Shown here one piece after another: positions 30,234-39,086 of a stretch of DNA of 64,000 nt; within the stretch, counting starts at the first letter, position 1, and the number at the start of each line of letters is the position of its first letter. This DNA comes from Streptomyces sp. WAC08241. Lineage in GTDB: Bacteria; Actinomycetota; Actinomycetes; Streptomycetales; Streptomycetaceae. The stretch spans positions 3,038,001-3,102,000 of the forward strand of contig CP042279.1 in assembly GCA_007858575.1 (NCBI GenBank). Direction: 5' to 3'. The translations under genes and the position numbers were made by a program. The notes beneath the pieces were generated by a model, which saw only the letters and a list, made by a program, of their open reading frames with translations, ran no database searches and was not told the origin of the DNA.

Positions 30234-30277
30234 CCTCCGGTGGGCGTCCCCGGCAGACGCGGGACGCCCGGCGGAGG
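30234..30277 (+). promoter_or_regulatory. Long hairpin just upstream of the TrmB/LuxR-like regulator
   Basis: CCTCCG-GT-GGGCGTCCC, a 10-base loop, then GGGACGCCC-GG-CGGAGG: 15 paired bases with one 2-base internal mismatch, ending 21 bases before the ATG. It may act as a 5-prime leader structure or as the terminator of a lost gene. Confidence 0.55.
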
Positions 30278-30298
30278 TGTGGCGAGGGTGGGGCATCC

Positions 30299-31281
30299 AT
30301 GCTGGGAGCGATAGGACTCGACGAGCGCCAGGAATCGGCGTACCGCGCTCTGGTCTCGCTGGGCGCGGCCGAGGTCACGGACCTCGCCCATCGGCTCGCC
30401 CTGCCCGAGCGGGAGACCGAGCGGGCCCTGCGCCGCCTGGAGTCGCAGGGGCTGGCCGCCCAGTCCTCGGCCCGCACCGGGCGGTGGGTGGCGGCCCCGC
30501 CCGGGTGGCGCTCGGCGCGCTGCTCACCCAGCAGCGCCACGAGCTGGAGCAGGCCGAGCTGGCGGCGGCGCTGCTCGCCGAGGAGTACCGGGCGGAGGCG
30601 GCGGAGGCGGCCGTGCACGACCTGGTGGAGGTGGTGACCGGGGCGAGCGCGGTGACCCACCGCTTCCTCCAGCTCCAACTGGGCGCGACGGAGGAGGTCT
30701 GCGCGCTGGTGACGGGCAAGCCGATCGCTGTCTCCGGCCTGGAGAACGACGCGGAGGAGCAGGCGGCCGGGCGCGGGGTGCGCTACCGGGTGGTGATCGA
30801 GCGCGAGGTGCTCTCCCTGCCGTCGGGGCTCCTGGAGCTGTCGGCGGCGCTCGGCCGCGAGGAGCGCGTCCGGGTCGCGGACCGGGTCCCCACGAAGCTG
30901 GTCGTCGCCGACCGGACGCTGGCGATGGTGCCGCTGACCGGGCGGGGCGCGGAACCGGCGGCGATCGTGGTGCACGCGAGCGGGCTCCTCGAATCGCTGA
31001 TGGGGCTCTTCGAGTCGGTGTGGCGGGACGCGCTGCCGCTGCGGCTCGGGGCGGGCGCGCAGATCACCGAGGACGAGGCGCCGGGTCCGGACGCGGTGGA
31101 CCTGGAGATCCTCTCCCTGCTGCTCGCCGGGATGACGGACGCGAGCGTGGCGAAGCAGTTGGACCTGGGGCTGCGGACGGTGCAGCGGCGGGTGAAGGGG
31201 CTGATGGAGCTGTCGGGGGTCTCGACCCGGCTGCAGTTGGGCTGGCACGCGTACGAGAAGGGGTGGGTCGCGCGCGGCTGA
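30299..31281 (+). CDS. TrmB-like/LuxR-type helix-turn-helix regulator
   Basis: About 327 residues. The N-terminal winged helix of TrmB type has GLDERQESAYRALVSLGAAE and HRLALPERETERALRRLESQ. A central ligand-like region is TKLVVADRTLAMVPLTGRG. The C-terminal LuxR-type HTH is LLLAGMTDASVAKQLDLGLR then TVQRRVKGLMELSGVSTRLQ. This domain pair is common in Streptomyces and is often encoded next to S8 proteases, as here. One C run is short near 30503. The start ATG 30299 gives the family beginning MLGAIGLDERQ. The likely original target, the divergent protease gene, is now a remnant. Confidence 0.82.
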
Positions 31282-31375
31282 GGACGGGGGCTGTGGAAGA
31301 CGGGTCGCGCGCGGCGGGGACGGGGGCTGTGGAAGACGGGTCGCGCGTGGTTGGGGACGGGGGCTGTGAAAGGGT
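31265..31375 (+). repeat. Tandem repeat, 36-37 bp, about three copies
   Basis: The unit GGGTCGCGCGCGG...GGACGGGGGCTGTGG recurs at 31265, 31302 and 31338. The first copy overlaps the last codons and stop of the regulator gene; the third is diverged at its end. It does not read as protein and is a recent local duplication. Confidence 0.75.
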
Positions 31376-31442
31376 GGGCGGCCGGTTCCGGACGTGTCCT
31401 CGTCCGCGCATCCCCGTCCGCGTTCAGCTCCAGGAGTACCCC

Positions 31443-31876
31443 ATGAACGGAAGGCGCCGTCGCGCCTGCTCGCCGCCGTCCACCCCCTGCTCGAACCCGG
31501 GGAGCGGGTCGAGGTGACGGCCGTCGTGAACCTGAGCAGCGTCTCCGTGAAGCGGACGGCGGTGTTCGCCGTGGCGTCCGCGATCGCGTCCGGCGGGGCG
31601 ATGGCGGTGGTGCCGACGCCGACGCCGATGTACCTGACGATGACCGACCGGCGGATCCTCGTGCACCGGGCGGACCCGGTCTTCGCCAAGCCGGTGGAGC
31701 ACACCCTGACGCTTCCGCGCACGGGCCTCGTCCGCACGGAGGTCGTCGAGCGGTTCGTCAACTCGTCCTTCGTCGTCTCCCCGGCGGAGGGCGGGGCGGG
31801 CCTGAAGGTCGTCTTCCCGCTGCTCGGCCGCAAGGAGCGCGACCTGGTGGCCGCCGCGCTGCCCGTCGCGGGCTGA
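31443..31876 (+). CDS. Small protein with bacterial PH-like fold
   Basis: About 144 residues. After the start, ATG 31443 behind an excellent AGGAG ribosome site, one base is missing near 31450. The sequence then reads APSRLLAAVHPLLEPGERVE, LSSVSVKRTAVFAVASAIAS and PMYLTMTDRRILVHRADPVF. The YLTMTDRRILV strand pair and the later VVFPLLGRKERDLVAAAL resemble bacterial PH-domain proteins. One membrane-like stretch (TAVFAVASAIASGGAMAVV) is present in the middle. The function is unknown. It is followed by a DUF456 gene on the same strand, 125 bases away. Confidence 0.65.
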
Positions 31877-32001
31877 GGCGGCCGGGGCGGGCGTCCGGGG
31901 CCGGGTGTCCGGGGCGGGGCGTCCGGGGCGGGCCCGCTTTCCGTACCCCGTCCGCCCGCCGCGACCTGCGGGAATCCCCGGGGTCGTGCACGCTGGGCAG
32001 C

Positions 32002-32482
32002 GTGGGTGTGTGGCAGCTCCTGATGGTCGCGACGGTGATGCTGCTCGGTGTGTTCGGGGTCCTGGCGCCCGGCGTGCCGGGAACGTGGCTGGTGTGGGCC
32101 GCGATGCTCTGGTGGTCGCTGCACGAGCGGACGGAGCTCGCCTGGATCCTGCTCGCCTCCTCGACCGGCCTGCTGCTCCTCACCCAGGTGGTCGTCTGGC
32201 AGTTGCCCGCCCGCCGGTTCCGGGGGTCGGGATCACCCGCCGGATGGTGACGTACGCCGGGGCGGGCGCGCTCCTGGGCTTCGTCCTGGTCCCGGTGGTC
32301 GGCGCGGTCCCCGGATTCGTCGGCGGGATCTACCTCGCGGAGCGGCTCCGCCTCGGCGGACACGGGCAGGCGCGGGCGGCGACCCGGGCGGTGATGCGGG
32401 CGGCCGGCACGAGCGTGCTCGTCGAGCTGTTCGCCTGTCTGCTGATCGTGGGGGCGTGGGCGGGGCGGTGTTCGGGGGCTGA
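32002..32482 (+). CDS. DUF456 family membrane protein
   Basis: About 160 residues, nearly all membrane: LLMVATVMLLGVFGVLAPGV, LVWAAMLWWSLHE, WILLASSTGLLLLTQVVVWQ, then YAGAGALLGFVLVPVVGAVP and SVLVELFACLLIVGAWAG. GVFGVLAPGVPG and the glycine-rich GFVGGIYLAERLRLG are the DUF456 signatures. Frames change near 32218 and 32465; the second restores the TGA at 32480-32482. The start is GTG 32002. The molecular role of the family is unknown. Confidence 0.8.
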
Positions 32483-32567
32483 GGCCGCGGGTCCTGGTCC
32501 CGGAGACGGAGGCGGCGTCTGCCCCGGCGCCGATCCGCCGGGCGGAGATCGGCGCGATCCTGGACGC

Positions 32568-32969
32568 ATGAGGGATTTCGAGGGTTTCAGCGAGACGGAA
32601 TGGGCCTATCTCACGGAGGACCGGGCCCGGCTCGGCCGGATGGCGACCGTCGACCCGTCCGGGCAGCCGCAGGCCAACCCGGTGGGGTTCTTCCCGAGGG
32701 AGGACGGCACCGTCCTGGTCGGCGGGTTCGCGATGGGCCGTACGAAGAAGTGGCGCAACCTGCGGGAGAACCCGAAGGTGGCCCTGGTCGTGGACGACGT
32801 GGTGAGCGTCCGTCCGTGGCGGGTGCGGGGCGTGGAGATCCGCGGCGAGGCGGAGCTCCTGGTGGGCCCGCACGACCTGGGGCCGCACTTCAGCGAGGAG
32901 GTCGTCCGGATCCGTCCGCGCCGGATCCACAGTTGGGGTCTCGACGACTCCCGGGGAGCGGGCTCCTGA
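32568..32969 (+). CDS. PPOX-class F420-dependent (pyridoxamine-oxidase-like) protein
   Basis: An intact 133-residue frame. It has the split-barrel flavin fold of the pyridoxamine 5-phosphate oxidase superfamily: RARLGRMATVDPSGQPQANP, VGGFAMGRTKKWRNLRENPK and VALVVDDVVSVRPWRVRGVE, ending VVRIRPRRIHSWGLDD. The KKWRNLRENPKVALVVDD pattern marks the F420-dependent TIGR04023/TIGR03618-type groups in actinobacteria. The substrate is unknown. ATG 32568 is the only sensible start. The gene converges on the Ada/AlkA gene 16 bases away. Confidence 0.88.
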   Translation: MRDFEGFSETEWAYLTEDRARLGRMATVDPSGQPQANPVGFFPREDGTVLVGGFAMGRTKKWRNLRENPKVALVVDDVVSVRPWRVRGVEIRGEAELLVGPHDLGPHFSEEVVRIRPRRIHSWGLDDSRGAGS

Positions 32970-32984
32970 GGTCACCCGGAAGGG

Positions 32985-34348
32985 TCACTCGGAGCGGGGC
33001 CCCGGGGTGGCCGGGGCCGTGAGGTAGCGGACGGCGTACGAGCGCCAGGGCCGCCACTCCTCCCTCCGGGTCCTCCGTGCCCCCGGCAGGGCCACGTCGG
33101 GGTCCCCGAGGCCCGCATCCGGATGAGGGCGGCGGCCCCGGGGGTCACTCCGGGGACGGCGAGCAGCGCGCGCTCGGCCTCGTCGCGGTCGGCGCCGGGG
33201 TCGAGGCGTACGGCTCCGTCGGCGAGCGCGCGGGCCAGCGGACCGGCGACGGGGTGGCCGGTCAGGTCCCGGGGCGCGGGAAGAGGCGGTCGAGGCCGCC
33301 GCAGGCGGTGGCCAGGGGGTGCCGTGCTCCTCGACGGCCCGGGCGGACCCCTCGGCGCCGAGGAGGGTCCGCAGCGCGAACTCCTCGGGGTCGGCCGCGC
33401 CCGGGGAGCGCACGCCCGGCCGGGCGGCCACCTCGGCGGCGAGCGCGGGGCGGCCCCGAGGCGTTCGGCGACGGCGTACGGGTCGGCGTCCAGGTCGAAG
33501 AGGCGGCGGAGGCGGTGCACGGCGGTGGTCAGGTCGCGCAGCTCGGTGAGGTGGATGCGGGCGTCCAGCCAGCGTCCGGCGGAGCGCTCGTCGACGGAGA
33601 CGATCCCGGTGCCGTACGGGAGGCGGAGGGTGCGCCGGTAGGTGCGGGCGCCGGGGCGCCGGCGACCTCCTCGACGCGGGGCACGGCCTCGGCGGCGAGC
33701 AGGTCGAAGACCTCGCCGGCCGCGTACGGCCCCCGGTGGGCGAGCCGCAGCGGCACTCCGGCGGCGAGGGCGGTGCGGGCTCCCGCGCCGGTGCCGGCCT
33801 CGGCGCGCAGGGCGGTGGGGGTGCGGGCGTAGACGGCGCGGATCGTGTCGTTGAACTGGCGGACGCTGGCGAAGCCGGCCGCGAAGGCGATCTCGGTGAC
33901 GGGGAACCCGGTGGTCTGGAGGAGCAGCCGGCGGTGTGGGCGCGCTGGGCGCGGGCGAGGGCGACGGGTCCGGCGCCCAGTTCGGCGGTGAGCTGGCGCT
34001 GGACCTGCCGGGTGCTGTAGCCGAGGCGTCCGGCGAGGCCGGGGACGCCCTCGCGGTCGACGACGCCGTCCCCGATCATGCGCACGGCGCGCCCGACGAC
34101 GTCGGCCCGCGCGTTCCACTCGGCGGAGCCGGGCACGGCGTCCGGGCGGCAGCGGCGGCAGGCCCGGAAGCCGTGGCCCTGGGCGGCGGCGGCCGTCGGG
34201 AAGAAGGCGACGTTCCGCCGCTTGGGGGTGACGGCGGGCAGCTCGGGCGGCAGTAGATGCCGGTGGTCCGGACGGCGAAGAAGAACTCTCCGTCGAACCG
34301 CGCGTCCCTGCTGCCGACCGCCTCGTAGCGGGTGTCGTCGTCCTTCAC
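32985..34348 (-). CDS. Ada-type regulator fused to AlkA DNA-3-methyladenine glycosylase
   Basis: About 455 residues in three parts. First is an Ada metal-binding domain with GIYCRPSC and a later CRRC (four zinc cysteines; the first is the methyl-phosphotriester acceptor). Next is an AraC HTH with [20 protein letters not shown] and [20 protein letters not shown]. Last is an AlkA N-domain plus HhH-GPD glycosylase with [53 protein letters not shown] and [12 protein letters not shown]. The O6-methylguanine methyltransferase domain is missing, as in this actinobacterial fusion. Frames change at least five times. GTG 34348 follows GGAGA and gives the family beginning [20 protein letters not shown]. 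It senses and excises alkylated bases. Confidence 0.85.
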
Positions 34349-34436
34349 GGTCTCCAGTGTGCGGCGGCGGACGGCCCGGAGCTCGCGGTTTTCGGACACC
34401 GCGCTCCCCGGAGCCGTACGCCCCCGCCCGTACGGG

Positions 34437-35542
34437 CTACCGCAGACGTCCGTTGCGCTTGAACTCGACGGCGGCGCGGCCGGCGGCCATCGTGCGCTTC
34501 CAGTCCCTGCGGATCTCGCCGCGCAGGCGGGCGTCGGTCTTGGCCACGAGCCGCTGGTTCTCGCGCATGAGCTTGCGGAAGCTCTCCAGGCGGCGCACGG
34601 GCAGGGTGCCGTCCTCGATGGCGGCGGCCACCGCGCAGCCCGGCTCCGCCTCGTGGGCGCAGTCGTGGAAGCGGCAGTCCCGGGCCAGCTCCTCGATCTC
34701 CGAGAAGACCTGGCCGACGCCGGTCTCGGCGTCCCAGAGCCCGACGCCGCGCAGGCCGGGGGTGTCGATGAGGACGCCTCCGCCCGGCAGGACGAAGAGG
34801 TTGCGGGTGGTGGTGGTGTGGCGGCCCTTGCCGTCGACGTCGCGGGCGGCCTGGACGGACATGACGTCGTGGCCGACGAGGGCGTTGGCGAGGGTGGACT
34901 TGCCGGCGCCGGAGACGCCGAGCAGCACGGTCGTGCCGCCCGCGATCACCGCGGAGAGCACGTCGAGCCCCTCGCCGGTGGTCGAGCTGAGGGCAGCACC
35001 TGCACGCCGGGGGCGACGGTCTCGACGTCCTCGACGAGGTAGGAGAGCCCGACGGGGTCGGGGACGAGGTCGGCCTTGCTGAGGACGACGGTCGGCTGGG
35101 CGCCGGACTCCCAGGCCAGGGCGAGGAAGCGTTCGATCCGGCCGAGGTCGAGCTCGACGGCGAGCGAGACGGCGATGACGGCGTGGTCGACGTTGGCGGC
35201 GAGGATCTGCCCCTCGGACCGCTTGGAGGAGGTGGAGCGCGCGAAGGCGGTACGGCGCGGCAGGCACGCCCGTACGTACCGGGGGTCACTGGCGCCCTCG
35301 GGGTCGACGGCGGCCCAGTCACCGGTGCAGACGACCCGGAGCGGGTCGTGCGGGTCACGAACGCCGTGTCGGCACGGACGGTCCCGTCGGCGGTGGCGAC
35401 GTCGCACTGCCCCCGGTCGACCCGGACGACCCGCCCGGGAACGAGCCCCGGGCGGCGTACGGCGCGAAGGCGGCGGCCCAGCCGGAGTCCCAGCCGTGGG
35501 CGTCGAGCGGGGAGGAGGAACCGAGGAAAGCGAGGAAGACAA
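34437..35542 (-). CDS. rsgA: Ribosome small subunit-dependent GTPase RsgA (YjeQ/EngC)
   Basis: A circularly permuted GTPase of about 365 residues that helps mature the 30S subunit. An N-terminal OB-fold region ([38 protein letters not shown]) is followed by G4 in [12 protein letters not shown]1 in [19 protein letters not shown]2 at [12 protein letters not shown] and G3 in [14 protein letters not shown]. The C-terminal zinc domain has C-x4-H-x-C in [14 protein letters not shown]. Frames change near 35500, 35440, 35380 and 34993. The start is uncertain; TTG 35542 is given, but the first ten residues are in a disturbed frame. It stands 60 bases downstream of a short leader-like ORF on the same strand. 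Confidence 0.88.
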
Positions 35543-35602
35543 GGGGAACCCTTCGAAGGGCGGCTCCGGCGGCGCGCTCCGAGCGCGCGGATCGAGTGGG
35601 TG

Positions 35603-35674
35603 TCAGCCGGAGGCCACGGAGGTGGGAACGATGAACTCCTGAATGCGGGCAGAGCCCGTCACCGTGACAGTCAT
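35603..35674 (-). CDS. Short ORF (23 aa) with strong ribosome site upstream of rsgA
   Basis: ATG 35674 follows AGGAGGTGAGG at ideal spacing and opens a 23-codon frame starting MTVTVTGSARIQEF and ending SVASG before TGA. It lies 60 bases before rsgA on the same strand, with the hairpin CCGCTC-ATTCAC-GAGCGG at 35715-35732 upstream. No family is recognised. It could be a leader peptide that couples rsgA to translation, or a small bioactive peptide. Its expression is not proven. Confidence 0.5.
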   Translation of the reverse strand: MTVTVTGSARIQEFIVPTSVASG

Positions 35675-35842
35675 CAATGTCCTCACCTCCTGCTTCTTCT
35701 CCGCGAACTGATCACCGCTCATTCACGAGCGGCCGGGCAGAACCCTAGCCGCATCCCGGGCGGCGGCACCACCGAATTAAAGAGGGACCACGACGCCTCC
35801 TCGGAGGTCAGTCCTTCTCCCAGTTCGAGTGCAGACGGGACT

Positions 35843-36939
35843 TCACGTCGTCCGGGGCAGGAACTTCGACCAGCGTTCGGGGAACTCGGAGGGCATGTCC
35901 GGGTCGTCCTCGTCGACGTCCTCCGCCTCGGCCCGGACGCGGGCGACGAGTTCCGCCGCCTGGACGGCGCGGGCGCGTTCGTTGGCCTCGCGGGCGGCGG
36001 CGGTGGCGACGGAGGCCAGACGCGGTCGATGGCGGCGTTGACGGCGGCGCCGACGAGGACGGCGAAGGCGGAGACGCCGATCCAGAGGAGGACGGCGATG
36101 GGCGCGGCGAGGGAGCCGTAGATGGTGGGGCCCTCGACCTGGCTGGTCAGGTAGATCCGCAGCAGGAAGCTGCCGAGGGTCCACATGGCGAGCGCGACGA
36201 GGGCGCCGGGGATGTCCTCGATCCATGGCGACCGCACGGGCACGGACACGTGGTAGAGCGTGGTGAGGAAGGCGATGGAGAGGAGGATGACGGCCGGCCA
36301 GTAGAGGACGGAGACGACCTCCGTCCCCCAGGGGACGAGTTCGACGACCCGGTCGGGGCCGACGACGGCGAGCGGCAGCACGACGGCGCCGATGACCAGG
36401 GCCACGAGGTAGAGCAGGAAGGCGAGGAGCCGGGTCTTCACGATGCCGCGGTGGCCGTCGAGCCCGTACATGACGGTGATGGTGTCGATGAAGACGTTCA
36501 CCGCGCGGGAGCCGGACCAGAGGGCGATGGCGAAGCCCAGGGAGATCAGGTCGGGCCGTTTGCCCCGCGTGACGTCGTCCAGGACCGGTTTGGCGATCTC
36601 CTCGACGCCCCGGTCGGAGAGGACCGTCCCGGCGGCGCGGAGGATGTTCTCCTGGATGCTGGTGACGGTGTCGGTGTTGGTCCAGTCGTCGGCGTAGCCC
36701 AGGAGGGCGATCAGGCCGAGGAGCAGGGGCGGCAGGGACAGCAGGGTGAAGAACGCCGCCTCGGCGGCGAGACCGAGGATCCGGTACTCGATGCACGAGT
36801 TGACGGTGTCCTTGAGGAGCAGCCAGACCATCTTCCGCTTCGAGACGTTGCGGTAGAGGACGCGGGCGCGGTGGAGCCTGCTCCCGGGCCGCCGCTCGGG
36901 CCGCTCGGGCCGTTCGGGTGTTTCTCTTGCTGCCTGCAC
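35843..36939 (-). CDS. YihY/BrkB family inner-membrane protein
   Basis: About 366 residues with six membrane helices: AFFTLLSLPPLLLGLIALLG, LLAFLLYLVALVIGAVVLPL, VLYWPAVILLSIAFLTTLYH, IPGALVALAMWTLGSFLLRI and LAAPIAVLLWIGVSAFAVLV. The family (formerly misnamed RNase BN) is recognised by EYRILGLAAEAAFFTLLSLP and TIYGSLAAPIAVLLWIG. The N-terminus has repeated ERP units and the C-terminus is an acidic tail (AEAEDVDEDDPDMPSEFPER). One frame change lies near 36022. The start GTG 36939 leaves only 17 bases to the divergent AidB-like gene, so the two promoters overlap. The function of the family is unresolved. Confidence 0.87.
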
Positions 36940-36956
36940 CTGCTTACCGTATCCGC

Positions 36957-38606
36957 ATGGCGCGGACCACCCACACAGTGACCAATCAGCCCCTCCCTGG
37001 TGGGGTACGACGTCTTCACGGGCGACCGTGCCCTGGCCGAGGCGGTCGGCGGCACCTCGCCCCGGAGCTCCTCGACGAGGCCCGGGAGTCGCTCGCGCTG
37101 CTCGGCCGGGCGACGGGTTCGGAGCAGGTGCGGGAGTGGGGCGAGCAGGCGAACGAGAACCCGCCCCGGCTGCGGACCCACGACCGCTACGGCCACCGGG
37201 TGGGCGAGGTCCACTTCCATCCGGCCTGGCACCGGATCCTGGGCCGTTCCGTGTCGGCCGGGCTGACCGACGCGTGGGGCCTGCCGGGCGGGCACGTGCG
37301 GCGGGCGGCCGGGTTCCTGGTGGCGACGCAGGCGGAGGCCGGGCACGGCTGCCCGCTGTCGATGACCCACGCGGCGGTGCCCGCGCTGCGGATCGAGCCG
37401 GAGCTCGCCGGGGTGTGGAGCCGGCGGCCCGCTCGCACGTGTACGAGCGGGCGCTGCTGCCCGTCGCGGAGAAGCCGGGCGCCCTGCTCGGGATGGCGAT
37501 GACGGAGAAGCAGGGCGGCAGCGACGTCCGGGCGAACACGACGGAGGCGAGCCCGCTGGCGGCGGCGGGCGAGTACGTCCTGACCGGGCACAAGTGGTTC
37601 TGCTCGGCGCCGATGTCGGACGCCTTCCTGGTCCTGGCGCAGGCCCCGGCGGGCCTGACGTGCTTCCTGGTGCCCCGGGTGCTCGCGGACGGCTCGCGCA
37701 ACGCCTTCGCGATCCAGCGCCTGAAGGACAAGCTGGGCAACCGGTCGAACGCCTCGGCCGAGGTCGAGTTCGACGGCACCACTTGGGCGCGCCGGATCGG
37801 CGAGGAGGGGCGCGGGATCCGCTCGGTCATGGGGATGGTGGCGGCGACCCGGCTCGACTGCGTGCTCGGCTCGGCGGCGCTGATGCGGCAGGCGGTGGCG
37901 CAGGCCGTCCACCACTGCTCGTACCGGAGCTGCCTTCGGCGGGCCGCTGGCCGAGAAGCCGCTGATGCGGAACGTGCTCGCGGACCTGGCCCTGGAGTCG
38001 GAGGCGGCGACGGTCCTGGGGATGCGGCTCGCGGCGGCGTACGACGCGGCCGAGGGCGGCGGGGAGGACGCCGCGCGGGAGCGGGCGCTGCTGCGGATCG
38101 CGGTGCCGGTGGCGAAGTACTGGGTGACCAAGCGGTGTACGCCGGTGGTGACCGAGGCGCTGGAGTGCCTGGGCGGCAACGGGTACGTGGAGGAGTCCGG
38201 GATGCCCCGGCTGCTGCGGGAGTCGCCGCTCAACTCGGTCTGGGAGGGCTCGGGGAACGTGCAGGCCCTGGACGTGGTGCGGGTGCTGCGGACCGAACCG
38301 CTCTCGCTCGACGCGTTCTGCGGGAGGCCGGGGCGGCGCGGGGCGCGGACCACCGCTTCGACCGGGCGGTACGGGACCTGCTCGCCGAGCTGGCGGACCT
38401 GGACGGCATCGAGGCGCGGGCGCGGCGCCTCGTGGAGCGGATGGCCCTGGTGCTCCAGGGGCGCTGCTCGTGCGGTGGGCCCCGCCGGAGGTCGCGGACG
38501 CGTTCTGCGCGGCGCGGCTCGGCGGGGACGGCGGCGCGGCTTCGGCACGCTGCCGCACACCTTGGACCTGCGGTCGGTGGTGGAGCGGGCGCGGGTGGAG
38601 GTGTAG
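36957..38606 (+). CDS. AidB-like acyl-CoA dehydrogenase family protein
   Basis: About 555 residues, longer than ordinary acyl-CoA dehydrogenases and typical of AidB. The N-terminus MARTTHTVTNQPLP is followed by GHRVGEVHFHPAWHRILGRS. The FAD region is MAMTEKQGGSDVRANTTEAS and LTGHKWFCSAPMSDAFLVLA. The C-terminal half is VTEALECLGGNGYVEESGMP, RLLRESPLNSVWEGSGNVQA and LDVVRVL, the AidB signature. E. coli AidB binds DNA and protects against alkylation. An isovaleryl-CoA-type activity is an alternative. Frames change about seven times (near 37010, 37060, 37428, 37935, 38325, 38460 and 38535). It lies 2.6 kb from the Ada/AlkA gene. Confidence 0.85.
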
Positions 38607-38619
38607 CGGCGGGGGTCTG

Positions 38620-38860
38620 TGGCGCGGGCGGGCGGTCGGCGCGGGCGCGTGGCTCGGGCGGGTGGGCGGCTCGAGGCGCGGGCACGTGGCTCGGGCAGGT
38701 GGTCGGCGCGGGCGGCGGGCGGCCCATGGCTCGGGCAGGCGGTCGGCTCGCGGCGGGCTCGCGGCTCGGGCAGACGGTCGGCTCGCGGCGCGGGCAGGCG
38801 GTCGGTCCATGGCTCGGGCGAGCAGTCGGTCCGCGGCGCGGGCGCGCGAAGAAGCGGGGT
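38620..38860 (+). repeat. Degenerate GC-rich tandem repeat in a 480-base gap
   Basis: Variants of GGCTCGGGCAGGCGGTCGGC alternate with GCGGCGCGGGC-type units, about eight imperfect copies of roughly 25-33 bases. All frames read as arginine/glycine/alanine low complexity with no start site, so it is taken as non-coding. The rest of the gap to 39086 shows no gene; it probably carries the promoter of the next gene. Confidence 0.65.
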
Positions 38861-39086
38861 GGTGCTGCGCCGACACGGCACCACCCGCCGCTCGCACGAG
38901 CCTCGCCCAGGAGGGCGGGTGAGGGCGAGAGTTGCAAAGGGTTGCAGGATTACCCGAACCGGGTCTCGCCGGACGGTCCCGGGCGGCACGATGGGCACCG
39001 ACGCTCGGACGGCCACCCCTGTGCGCGCTCCGGTCGTCTGCCCTGTGCAGAACCGTTACAGCACCCCGGGTGGCTGGGAGGGACCG

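Noticed and set aside
31265..31375. Possible CRISPR array
   Set aside because: The repeats are directly tandem without unique spacers, and no cas genes are present.
29680..32124. An 814-codon minus-strand frame including the S8 protease piece
   Set aside because: Upstream of about 30066 it has the composition of antisense shadow and lies opposite a well-supported regulator and PH-like gene.
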